Of a stretch of DNA of 6,082 nt, positions 1-5,818 are shown one piece after another. Source of the stretch: Anaerolineaceae bacterium (GTDB lineage: Bacteria > Chloroflexota > Anaerolineae > 4572-78). The stretch spans positions 1 through 6,082 of the forward strand of contig JANTHQ010000131.1 of the NCBI GenBank assembly GCA_024762375.1, given 5' to 3'. Position 1 is the stretch's first letter. Each line of letters begins with the position of its first letter. The position numbers and the translations under genes are program-made. A model generated the notes under the pieces. It had not been told where the DNA came from. It saw only the letters and a list, made by a program, of their open reading frames with translations, and did no database searches.

Positions 1-41
1 CCCTTCCCCCACGGGGAAGGGGGGATACAGGGGGGATGGGG
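1..41. repeat. Intergenic hairpin plus G-tract repeat, cut by the left window edge
   Basis: Bases 1-9 (CCCTTCCCC) are the exact reverse complement of 13-21, giving a 9-bp stem with a 3-nt loop. The G side continues as G19-24, ATACA, G30-35, AT, G38-41, so with G13-16 there are four runs of at least four G separated by 2, 5 and 2 bases, matching a quadruplex-forming pattern. GGGGGGAT is directly repeated at 19-26 and 30-37. The C-rich arm may continue left of the window. Such CCCTTCCCC/GGGGAAGGG elements look to me like dispersed intergenic repeats seen in some Chloroflexota and cyanobacteria; that comparison is from memory. No coding content is seen in 1-187. Confidence 0.6.
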
Positions 42-63
42 AAATCGAAAATGTATAGTTTTC

Positions 64-90
64 ACCAGAAATTTTGCGTTTCTGGTTTCG
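64..90 (+). terminator. Terminator-like hairpin, possibly ending an upstream transcript
   Basis: ACCAGAAA (64-71) pairs perfectly with TTTCTGGT (79-86) around the 7-nt loop TTTTGCG. Only TTTCG follows, so the U-tract is poor. It could be the end of a gene lying left of the window, or a structured element in the hsp20 upstream region. The lack of a strong T-run keeps the call tentative. Confidence 0.35.
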
Positions 91-123
91 TTAAATCTCG
101 AATTGCGTGACATCAGTTAAAAA

Positions 124-151
124 TTAACATCTTTCTAACGTTTCGCTAACG
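124..151 (+). promoter_or_regulatory. Tandem 11-bp-spaced direct repeats, operator-like
   Basis: Three related hexamers start exactly 11 bp apart: TTAACA (124-129), CTAACG (135-140) and CTAACG (146-151). One-turn direct-repeat spacing is the signature of OmpR/PhoB-family response-regulator sites. The last repeat overlaps the candidate -35 box of the hsp20 promoter, the usual position for an activator of that class. The first repeat is also one arm of an odd-centred palindrome, GTTAAAAATTAAC, at 116-128. Which regulator would bind is not knowable from the sequence; the match is to the layout, not to a named consensus. Confidence 0.4.
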
Positions 152-177
152 ACAATCTATCACTCTCCGGGTATCCT
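149..177 (+). promoter_or_regulatory. Candidate sigma70-type promoter of hsp20
   Basis: ACGACA (149-154, 4 of 6 to TTGACA) and TATCCT (172-177, 4 of 6 to TATAAT) are separated by exactly 17 bp. Transcription would begin near 184, giving a leader of about 64 nt. Neither box is strong, which fits a promoter needing an activator at the direct repeats just upstream. I found no CIRCE inverted repeat and no good sigma32 -10 box (CCCCAT-type), so heat induction, if present, would have to act some other way. Confidence 0.35.
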
Positions 178-189
178 ATCGGTGTAAAT

Positions 190-247
190 GGTTCACCGCC
201 ATGGTGAGCCGAATGCAACCAATAGCTCACCGAATGGAGGTGATAAT
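190..247 (+). promoter_or_regulatory. hsp20 5' leader with mutually exclusive hairpins over the ribosome binding site
   Basis: Four complementary segments lie in a row: A GGTTCACC (190-197), B GGTGAGCC (203-210), C GCTCACC (225-231) and D GGAGGTGA (236-243), the Shine-Dalgarno itself. A:B forms 8 bp including one G-U pair with a 5-nt loop. B:C forms 7 bp. C:D forms 5 bp (227-231 with 239-243) and covers part of the Shine-Dalgarno. A:B with C:D hides the ribosome site, while B:C frees it. The pairings are seen directly; a thermosensor or attenuator-like role is inferred from small heat-shock genes often being controlled by RNA thermometers. Confidence 0.45.
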
Positions 248-682
248 ATGATGTATCGAATGCGACGACGAAACCCGATGTACCGTGTCATGAATGAAAT
301 GTTCGATGATGCAGATTTTCGGCGCGGCCCACGCTGGATGGCCGAGCAGTTTGCCCGCCCGTTGCCCGTAGATGTGTTTGAAACGGAAGACGCTATGGTC
401 ATCGAAGCGGCATTACCCGGTTTCGAGCCGGAAAAAGTGGATATCACGGTCAACCGTGATGTGGTAACCATCAAGGCCGATGCACCGGCGGATGACGACG
501 AAAATCGCACCTATCACGTGCGCGAACGTGTTGAACCGGCATCGTTGGAACGGCAGATTACTCTGCCGGTAAAAATCAACGCCGAAGCCGCCGAAGCAGT
601 TTTCAAAAATGGTATTTTGACCCTTACCCTGCCGAAAGCGGAAGAAACCAAACCGAAGCGCGTCAATATCAAAGCGCAGTAA
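248..682 (+). CDS. Hsp20 family small heat-shock protein (alpha-crystallin domain)
   Basis: This is a 144-residue cytoplasmic ATP-independent chaperone that would hold unfolding proteins for later refolding by the DnaK/ClpB machinery. The start at ATG 248 is chosen because GGAGGTGAT (236-244), almost fully complementary to the 16S 3' end, lies 7 nt upstream; an in-frame ATG at 188 has no such site and falls in the leader. The N-terminal arm (1-37) is rich in Met and Arg. The alpha-crystallin domain runs about 38-130: LPVDVFETED at its start, the ALPGFEPEKVDI strand region near 55-66, and the family signature A-x3-N-G-I-L at 117-124 followed by TLTLPK. The tail carries V-N-I (139-141), a version of the I-x-I motif that docks into neighbouring subunits during oligomer assembly. 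Length is typical of bacterial class A proteins. It appears monocistronic, with a hairpin downstream. Family identity is certain; client range is not. Confidence 0.95.
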   Translation: MMYRMRRRNPMYRVMNEMFDDADFRRGPRWMAEQFARPLPVDVFETEDAMVIEAALPGFEPEKVDITVNRDVVTIKADAPADDDENRTYHVRERVEPASLERQITLPVKINAEAAEAVFKNGILTLTLPKAEETKPKRVNIKAQ

Positions 683-691
683 TATTTTTGA

Positions 692-706
692 GCGACATTT
701 TGTCGC
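692..706 (+). other. Short perfect hairpin after hsp20
   Basis: GCGACA (692-697) and TGTCGC (701-706) form a 6-bp stem with a TTT loop, 9 nt after the hsp20 stop. No T-run follows, so it is not a standard terminator alone. It could protect the mRNA 3' end together with the larger hairpin at 724-748. Confidence 0.35.
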
Positions 707-723
707 ACCATAAATTTCCCAGC

Positions 724-751
724 CGGGCGAAAGATTTTCTTTCGCCCGTTT
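724..751 (+). terminator. Probable rho-independent terminator of hsp20
   Basis: CGGGCGAAAG (724-733) pairs perfectly with CTTTCGCCCG (739-748) around ATTTT, then TTT and GTGATT. The stem is strong and well placed 42 nt after the hsp20 stop, but the U-tract is short, so termination may be incomplete. The rest of the 683-878 gap contains only the next gene's promoter and ribosome site. Confidence 0.65.
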
Positions 752-803
752 GTGATTCTGGCAGATTGACGGCCGATTGTCTGCCGCGCGTAGGGTTCAT
801 GGC

Positions 804-832
804 TTGACAAATCATCTGCTCACGGCTATGGT
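804..832 (+). promoter_or_regulatory. sigma70-type promoter of the yciI-like gene
   Basis: A perfect TTGACA (804-809) and TATGGT (827-832, 4 of 6) are 17 bp apart. Transcription would start near 839, leaving a leader of about 40 nt. That leader contains a small TGGCC/GGCCA hairpin (845-860) immediately before the Shine-Dalgarno. Confidence 0.6.
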
Positions 833-878
833 TTCCTACAAACTTGGCCTGTTTGGGCCATGAAAAGGAGCAATTGAA

Positions 879-1199
879 ATGCCCCAATATTTCATATCTT
901 ATCTCGGCGGCGAACAGCCTGCCAGTCCGGAAGCGGGCAAGCAACATATGGCAAAATATATGAACTGGCTCTCTGCATTGGGAGAGAAAGCCGTTAGCCC
1001 CGCCAACCCCCTAAAGCAAACCACCACGGTCAATCCGGATGGTTCGGTTACGGATGGCGGACAAACATCGATGTCCGGCTTCACAATAATTGACGTGGAT
1101 TCAATGGAAGCAGCACTGGCAATTGCGAAAGATTGTCCGTTTTTAGAAACGGGCGGCTCGCTTGAAGTTTCAGAATTGATGCAGATGCCGGGGCAATAG
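879..1199 (+). CDS. YciI/YCII-related (DGPF-like) small protein
   Basis: This 106-residue protein fits the YCII-related family, small dimeric ferredoxin-like (alpha/beta barrel dimer) proteins whose roles are mostly unknown; some members are fused to or encoded near ECF sigma factors. The start is fixed by AAAAGGAG (863-870), 8 nt upstream of ATG. The features I recognise are the MPQYFISYLGG first strand, the KQHMAKYMNWLSALGEKAVSPANPL stretch (helix and turn, about 21-45), a polar DGSVTDGG loop (54-61) and the SGFTIIDVDSMEAALAIAKDCPF segment (66-88) ending in the usual C-P-F turn, then GGSLEVSEL. No signal peptide or membrane segment is present. It has its own promoter and terminator, and no sigma factor lies next to it here. 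Family call is good; substrate or function cannot be given. Confidence 0.85.
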   Translation: MPQYFISYLGGEQPASPEAGKQHMAKYMNWLSALGEKAVSPANPLKQTTTVNPDGSVTDGGQTSMSGFTIIDVDSMEAALAIAKDCPFLETGGSLEVSELMQMPGQ

Positions 1200-1227
1200 A
1201 TAGAACAATTGCATACCCCGGTCGGAG

Positions 1228-1264
1228 AAAGTGTTGCAGCAGAATATCGTCTGCAATACTTTTT
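1228..1264 (+). terminator. Rho-independent terminator of the yciI-like gene
   Basis: A 12-bp stem pairs 1228-1239 (AAAGTGTTGCAG) with 1251-1262 (CTGCAATACTTT), with one G-U pair and an 11-nt loop, and runs into TTTTT (1260-1264). It lies 29 nt after the stop codon. The next gene's start codon is only about 38 nt beyond it, so the DUF1361 gene may depend on read-through or on a weak promoter I cannot identify. Confidence 0.75.
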
Positions 1265-1301
1265 GCTGCGATGAAACGATATGTTGTGGAGGTGCGGCGT
1301 T

Positions 1302-1997
1302 GTGACACACATACAACAAAAGTTAAAATCAATACATTATTTTTTCGCTCAAAACGGGATGATACCCATTGTTTTTTCTACCATACTGGCCATTGCGCTG
1401 GTTGCGGCGCGTTTGGTGTATAGCCATCGGGTTGTGTTTCTGTTTTTAATTTGGAACCTGTTTTTGGCTTGGATACCGTATCTCGCGGCGTTGTGGGCGG
1501 CCGGTACCCACCGACGACATCCCCGCCGCTGGTGGGCGATTATCGTCCCCGGAATATTGTGGCTGATCTTTTTCCCGAATGCGCCATATATCGTTACCGA
1601 TTTTCTGCATTTATCGGCGCGTCCCCCCGTCCCGATGTGGTATGACATCGGGTTGCTGGCGACATTCGCATGGGCGGGGTTATTTTTGGCAGTATTTTCG
1701 CTGCGTGCCATGCAGTCCATCATCTCGGAATGGTTGGGTACGTTCGCTAGTTGGATATTCGTGCTGGTAACGCTCGGGTTGAGTGGGTTGGGCGTTTACA
1801 TGGGGCGTTTTTTGCGTTGGAACAGTTGGGATTTGCTGGTTCAGCCGAAAGCAGTCACGCTCGATATTCTGCACCGGCTGGCGCACCCGTTCAGCAACCC
1901 CGGTACATTTGGCGTCAGTATTCTTTTTTCGGCATTTTTGCTGATGTGCTATTTGACCCTGACGGTTATTCCCTCAAACACCGCCCAACAGCGATAA
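1302..1997 (+). CDS. DUF1361 family integral membrane protein
   Basis: This is a 231-residue polytopic inner-membrane protein of unknown function, matching the DUF1361 family by conserved blocks. GTG 1302 is chosen as start because GGAGGTG (1288-1294) sits 9 nt ahead of it; the in-frame ATG at 1281 would place that site inside the gene and has no ribosome site of its own. Likely membrane segments (residues from GTG) are about 20-40, 43-65, 76-93, 113-137, 145-168 and 203-224. Conserved-looking polar or aromatic motifs are W-N-L-x3-W-I-P-Y (51-60), F-P-N-A-P-Y-I-V-T-D (91-100), W-Y-D (113-115) and G-R-F-L-R-W-N-S-W-D (168-177); these sit at segment ends and would be the candidates for an active or binding site. 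A basic RRHPRR loop (71-76) suggests a cytoplasmic face. Codon use is visibly more AT-rich than metH. I cannot assign a substrate or reaction. Confidence 0.85.
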   Translation: MTHIQQKLKSIHYFFAQNGMIPIVFSTILAIALVAARLVYSHRVVFLFLIWNLFLAWIPYLAALWAAGTHRRHPRRWWAIIVPGILWLIFFPNAPYIVTDFLHLSARPPVPMWYDIGLLATFAWAGLFLAVFSLRAMQSIISEWLGTFASWIFVLVTLGLSGLGVYMGRFLRWNSWDLLVQPKAVTLDILHRLAHPFSNPGTFGVSILFSAFLLMCYLTLTVIPSNTAQQR

Positions 1998-2004
1998 TTC
2001 CACT

Positions 2005-2032
2005 TTGACAAAAGCGGTGCGATTTGTATCAT
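2005..2032 (+). promoter_or_regulatory. Strong sigma70-type promoter for metH
   Basis: A perfect TTGACA (2005-2010) and TATCAT (2027-2032, 5 of 6) are 16 bp apart, beginning 8 nt after the DUF1361 stop. Transcription would start about 2039, within the left arm of the terminator hairpin at 2037-2059, leaving a leader of about 105 nt before metH. I looked for cobalamin and SAM riboswitch motifs in that leader and saw none; it is too short for a standard cobalamin riboswitch. Confidence 0.6.
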
Positions 2033-2036
2033 GGAC

Positions 2037-2062
2037 AAGCCTCACGAGTTGTGAGGCTTTTT
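2037..2062 (+). terminator. Rho-independent terminator after the DUF1361 gene
   Basis: AAGCCTCAC (2037-2045) pairs perfectly with GTGAGGCTT (2051-2059) around GAGTT, followed by TTTTT (2058-2062). This is a textbook terminator for transcripts coming from the DUF1361 gene. It overlaps the predicted start site of the metH promoter, so in metH mRNA most of the same sequence would form a 5'-end hairpin. Confidence 0.85.
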
Positions 2063-2077
2063 GGTATTCGAAGCAGG

Positions 2078-2105
2078 GTAGGGGCACGCTGCAGCGTGCC
2101 CCTAC
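2078..2105. repeat. Perfect 28-bp palindrome, REP-like, in the metH leader
   Basis: GTAGGGGCACGCTG (2078-2091) is followed directly by its exact reverse complement (2092-2105). As RNA it would fold into a 12-bp stem with a UGCA tetraloop. It lies 38 nt ahead of the metH start, downstream of the proposed promoter. Palindromes beginning GTAGGGGCACG are, from memory, common dispersed intergenic repeats in Chloroflexota and cyanobacteria, so a mobile or REP-like origin is likelier than a gene-specific operator. No T-run follows on the + strand, arguing against a second terminator. Confidence 0.7.
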
Positions 2106-2143
2106 ATAAACGATTGTTTTCAGAAAGCACAGGATAACCCGAT

Positions 2144-5100
2144 ATGCAAAAACCCCCAATCACCCAACTGGCAGACGAGCGCATTCTCATTCTCGATGGC
2201 GCGATGGGCACGATGATTCAGCGATACAACCTTTCCGAGGCCGACTATCGCGGCGAACGATTTGCCGACCACCCCATGCCGCTCAAAGGCAACAACGATA
2301 TTCTTTCGCTCACCCAGCCGCAAATTATCGCCGAGATTCACCGCGAATATCTGGCGGCGGGCGCGGATATTCTGGAAACCAACACCTTCAACGCCACCGC
2401 CATTTCGCAGGCAGATTACGGCACGCAGGCGTATGTGTATGAAATGAATCGCGCCTCGGCGGAAATTGCCCGCGCCGCCGCCGATGAATTCACCGCGAAA
2501 ACGCCGCACAAACCGCGATATGTCGCCGGTTCGATGGGGCCGACCAACAAAACCGCCTCCCTTTCGCCGGATGTGAACGACCCCGGCGCGCGAAATGTCT
2601 CTTTCGATGACCTGAAAGCGGCATACAAAGAGCAGGCGCGCGGATTGCTGGACGGCGGGGCGGAATTGCTGCTCATCGAAACAATTTTCGACACGCTGAA
2701 CGCCAAAGCCGCCTTTTTCGGGGTGGATGAACTGTTTGAGGAAATCGGGCGCAGTGTGCCGGTGATGATTTCCGGCACGATTACCGACGCGAGCGGGCGC
2801 ACACTGTCCGGGCAAACCACCGAAGCCTTCTGGAATTCGGTGATGCACGCCAAACCGTTCAGTGTCGGGTTGAACTGCTCGCTCGGTGCGGCGGAAATGC
2901 GCCCGTATCTGCAAACGCTGGCAAATGTCGCCGACACCCATGTTTCCTGCTATCCCAACGCCGGGCTGCCGAATGAATTCGGCGAATATGACCAAACGCC
3001 GGAAGAAATCGCCGAGCAGTTGAAAGATTTTGCCCAAAACGGATTTGTGAATATCGTCGGCGGCTGCTGCGGCACAACCCCCGACCACATCCGCGCCATC
3101 GCCGAAGCGGTGGAGAAATTCCAACCGCGCCCCGTGCCGGAGCACAAACCCGAAACGCGGTTCAGTGGGCTGGAACCGCTGGCGGTCACGCCATTCAGCA
3201 ATTTCATCAACATCGGCGAGCGGACAAATGTCGCCGGTTCAGCGCGATTCCGGCGGCTGATTCACGAAGAAAATTATGAAGAAGCCATCCGCGTTGCCGC
3301 CCAGCAGGTGGAAAACGGCGCGCAGATGATTGATGTCAATTTCGATGACGGTATGCTCGACGGGGTGGCGTGCATGACCCGCTTTTTGAATTTAGTCGCC
3401 GCCGAACCGGACATCGCCCGCGTGCCGGTGGTGATTGACTCATCCAAATGGGAGGTCATTGAAGCCGGGTTGAAATGCGTGCAGGGGAAGGCGGTCGTCA
3501 ACTCCATCAGCCTGAAAGAAGGCGAAGACGTTTTCCGTGAGCACGCGCGCAAAATCAAACGCTATGGCGCGGCGGTCATCGTAATGGCGTTCGATGAGCA
3601 GGGGCAAGCGACCACCGTCGAGCGGAAAGTGGAAATCTGCACGCGAGCGTATCGTATTTTGGTGGATGAAATCGGCTTCCCGCCGGAAGATATCATTTTC
3701 GACCCGAACATTCTCACTGTCGGCACGGGCATCGAAGAGCACGCCAATTACGCCGTCAATTTCATCGAAGCCACCCGCATCATCAAAAAAACACTGCCGC
3801 ACGTGAAGGTCAGCGGCGGATTGAGCAACGTTTCGTTTGCGTTTCGCGGCAACAACGTGGTGCGCGAAGCCATGCACGCCGCGTTTCTGTATCACGCCAT
3901 TCAAGCCGGGCTGGATATGGCGATTGTGAACGCCGGGCAGTTGGCGGTGTACGATGACATTCCCAAAGATTTGCTGGAACGGGTGGAAGATGTGCTCTTC
4001 AACCGCCGTCCCGACGCCACCGAGCGGCTGGTGGCGTTCGCCGAAACGGTGAAAGGGCAGGGGAAAGAAAAGAAGGCGGAAGACAAAGCGTGGCGCAGTT
4101 TGCCGGTGGAAAAACGGCTGGAACACGCGCTGGTCAAAGGTATCACCGATTTTATTGTGGAAGACACCGAAGAAGCGCGGCAGCAATCATCGCGGGCGCT
4201 GGATGTGATTGAAGGCCCGCTGATGGCGGGGATGAATGTCGTCGGCGATTTGTTCGGCGCGGGGAAAATGTTTCTGCCGCAGGTGGTCAAATCGGCGCGG
4301 GTGATGAAAAAAGCGGTGGCACATCTCATCCCGTACATCGAAGCGGAAAATGAGGAACACGGCGGAGCACAATCGGCGGGGAAAATTCTGCTGGCGACCG
4401 TCAAAGGGGATGTGCACGACATCGGCAAAAATATCGTTGGGGTGGTACTGGCGTGCAATAATTTCGAAGTGATTGACCTCGGCGTGATGGTTCCCACCGA
4501 GAAAATTCTGGAAACGGCGAAAGCGGAAAATGTGGACATCATCGGCTTGAGCGGGCTGATTACCCCCTCGCTGGACGAGATGGTGCACGTCGCCGGCGAA
4601 ATGGAACGGCTGGGATTCACCGTGCCGCTGCTCATCGGCGGGGCAACCACCAGCCGTATTCACACCGCCGTGAAAATCGCGCCGGAATACAGCGGCGATA
4701 CCGTGTATGTGCTCGACGCCTCGCGGAGTGTGGGCGTGGCGGAAAAATTGCTCAACCCCAAATCGCGGGCGCAATTCACGGCGGACATTCGCCGCGAATA
4801 TGCGGGTTTGCGCGAAAACCATCAGAACAAACGGCGGGCGCAATCGCTGCTGCCGCTGGCAACCGCCCGCGCGCGCCGTCTGCGGCTCGATTGGTCGGCA
4901 TACCAGCCTCCCCAGCCGTCATTTTTGGGCGAAAAGGTTTTCACCGACCTGAATTTGGGCGCGCTGGCGGAACTGATTGACTGGACGCCCTTTTTCCGGG
5001 CGTGGGAAATGCGCGGCGCGTATCCGCAAATTTTGAATGACCCGCTGAAGGGCGCGGAAGCGAAAAAACTGTTTGATGACGCGCAAAAAATGCTGGCGGA

Positions 5101-5818
5101 AATCATTTCGGCGGGGAAATTGGAAGCCCGCGCGGTGGTCGGTTTTTATCCGGCAAACGGGCGCGGCGATGATATTGTGCTCTTCCGCGATGAATCGCGA
5201 ACCGAGCCGCTGACCGTTTTCCACACCCTGCGCCAGCAGGCGGACAAGGGGGAAAAACGCCCCAATTTGGCGCTGGCGGATTTTATCGCGCCGGAAGAAA
5301 GCGGGATGGCGGATTATCTGGGTTTGTTCGCGGTGACGGCGGGCATCGGCGTGGACGCGCTGGTGGCGCACTATCAAGCCGACCATGACGATTACAGCGC
5401 GATAATGGTCAAAGCGCTGGCAGACCGGCTGGCGGAGGCGCTGGCAGAATGGCTGCACCGCGAAGTTCGGACGCGGTTGTGGGGATACGCCGCCGATGAG
5501 CAGTTGCCGAATGAAGGGCTGATTGCCGAAAAGTATCGCGGTATTCGCCCCGCGCCGGGCTATCCCGCCTGCCCCGACCACACCGAAAAAGGCACGCTGT
5601 TCGAGTTGCTGTCGGTGCCACAGAAAATTGACGTGCACCTGACCGAGACATTCGCCATGAACCCCACCGCCTCAGTGAGCGGATTCTATTTCGCCCACCC
5701 CGAAGCACGCTATTTTAGCGTGGGGAAAATCGGGCGTGACCAGGTGGAAGATTACGCCCGCCGCAAAGGGTGGCCGGTAGCAGAAGCGGAACGCTGGCTG
5801 CGCCCGAATTTGTCATGA
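2144..5818 (+). CDS. metH: Cobalamin-dependent methionine synthase (5-methyltetrahydrofolate-homocysteine methyltransferase)
   Basis: This 1224-residue cytoplasmic enzyme moves a methyl group from 5-methyl-tetrahydrofolate to cob(I)alamin and on to homocysteine, making methionine and freeing tetrahydrofolate. All modules are present and the length matches the E. coli enzyme (about 1227). The homocysteine domain (about 1-325) has GAMGTMIQ (19-26) and the three zinc-binding cysteines, C245 in GLNCSLG and C308/C309 in GGCCG. The folate (pterin-binding) domain (about 340-630) has INIGERTNVAGS (355-366) and DPNILTVGTG (520-529). The cobalamin cap (about 650-740) precedes the B12 domain (about 745-875), with DVHDIG (756-761) giving axial ligand H758, and the usual partners D756 and S809. 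The reactivation domain (about 897-1224) has RAWEMRGAYP (952-961) and RPAPGYPACPDHTEK (1135-1149) for S-adenosylmethionine binding. ATG 2144 is preceded by a weak AGGA (2131-2134), 9 nt away. No residue loss or frameshift is seen. Confidence 0.98.
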   Translation: MQKPPITQLADERILILDGAMGTMIQRYNLSEADYRGERFADHPMPLKGNNDILSLTQPQIIAEIHREYLAAGADILETNTFNATAISQADYGTQAYVYEMNRASAEIARAAADEFTAKTPHKPRYVAGSMGPTNKTASLSPDVNDPGARNVSFDDLKAAYKEQARGLLDGGAELLLIETIFDTLNAKAAFFGVDELFEEIGRSVPVMISGTITDASGRTLSGQTTEAFWNSVMHAKPFSVGLNCSLGAAEMRPYLQTLANVADTHVSCYPNAGLPNEFGEYDQTPEEIAEQLKDFAQNGFVNIVGGCCGTTPDHIRAIAEAVEKFQPRPVPEHKPETRFSGLEPLAVTPFSNFINIGERTNVAGSARFRRLIHEENYEEAIRVAAQQVENGAQMIDVNFDDGMLDGVACMTRFLNLVAAEPDIARVPVVIDSSKWEVIEAGLKCVQGKAVVNSISLKEGEDVFREHARKIKRYGAAVIVMAFDEQGQATTVERKVEICTRAYRILVDEIGFPPEDIIFDPNILTVGTGIEEHANYAVNFIEATRIIKKTLPHVKVSGGLSNVSFAFRGNNVVREAMHAAFLYHAIQAGLDMAIVNAGQLAVYDDIPKDLLERVEDVLFNRRPDATERLVAFAETVKGQGKEKKAEDKAWRSLPVEKRLEHALVKGITDFIVEDTEEARQQSSRALDVIEGPLMAGMNVVGDLFGAGKMFLPQVVKSARVMKKAVAHLIPYIEAENEEHGGAQSAGKILLATVKGDVHDIGKNIVGVVLACNNFEVIDLGVMVPTEKILETAKAENVDIIGLSGLITPSLDEMVHVAGEMERLGFTVPLLIGGATTSRIHTAVKIAPEYSGDTVYVLDASRSVGVAEKLLNPKSRAQFTADIRREYAGLRENHQNKRRAQSLLPLATARARRLRLDWSAYQPPQPSFLGEKVFTDLNLGALAELIDWTPFFRAWEMRGAYPQILNDPLKGAEAKKLFDDAQKMLAEIISAGKLEARAVVGFYPANGRGDDIVLFRDESRTEPLTVFHTLRQQADKGEKRPNLALADFIAPEESGMADYLGLFAVTAGIGVDALVAHYQADHDDYSAIMVKALADRLAEALAEWLHREVRTRLWGYAADEQLPNEGLIAEKYRGIRPAPGYPACPDHTEKGTLFELLSVPQKIDVHLTETFAMNPTASVSGFYFAHPEARYFSVGKIGRDQVEDYARRKGWPVAEAERWLRPNLS

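Noticed and set aside
100..187. CIRCE element or sigma32 promoter for hsp20
   Set aside because: No TTAGCACTC/GAGTGCTAA inverted repeat is present (CACTC at 161-165 is isolated) and no CCCCAT-type -10 is seen.
188..247. In-frame upstream ATG extending Hsp20 by 20 residues
   Set aside because: There is no Shine-Dalgarno before 188, whereas ATG 248 has a near-perfect one; the extra residues do not resemble an Hsp20 N-terminus and the stretch is better explained as leader.
1234..1262. Promoter for the DUF1361 gene (TTGCAG-17-TACTTT)
   Set aside because: The -10 has only three matches and both boxes are arms of the terminator hairpin, so the terminator explains the sequence better.
1281..1301. 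ATG 1281 as start of the DUF1361 gene
   Set aside because: No ribosome site precedes it and the strong GGAGGTG lies downstream of it, correctly spaced for GTG 1302.
2039..2143. Cobalamin or SAM riboswitch ahead of metH
   Set aside because: The leader is about 105 nt, is largely two simple hairpins, and shows no B12-box or S-box core.
2120..3145. A 341-codon open frame on the minus strand opposite the start of metH
   Set aside because: It lies wholly opposite a certain gene. Its composition (rich in Arg, Gly, His and Phe, no recognisable motif) is what the complement of GC-rich metH codons gives, and several other minus-strand frames do the same along metH.
3440..4186. A 248-codon minus-strand frame within metH
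   Set aside because: It is a shadow of metH with no ribosome site, no recognisable domain and skewed composition.
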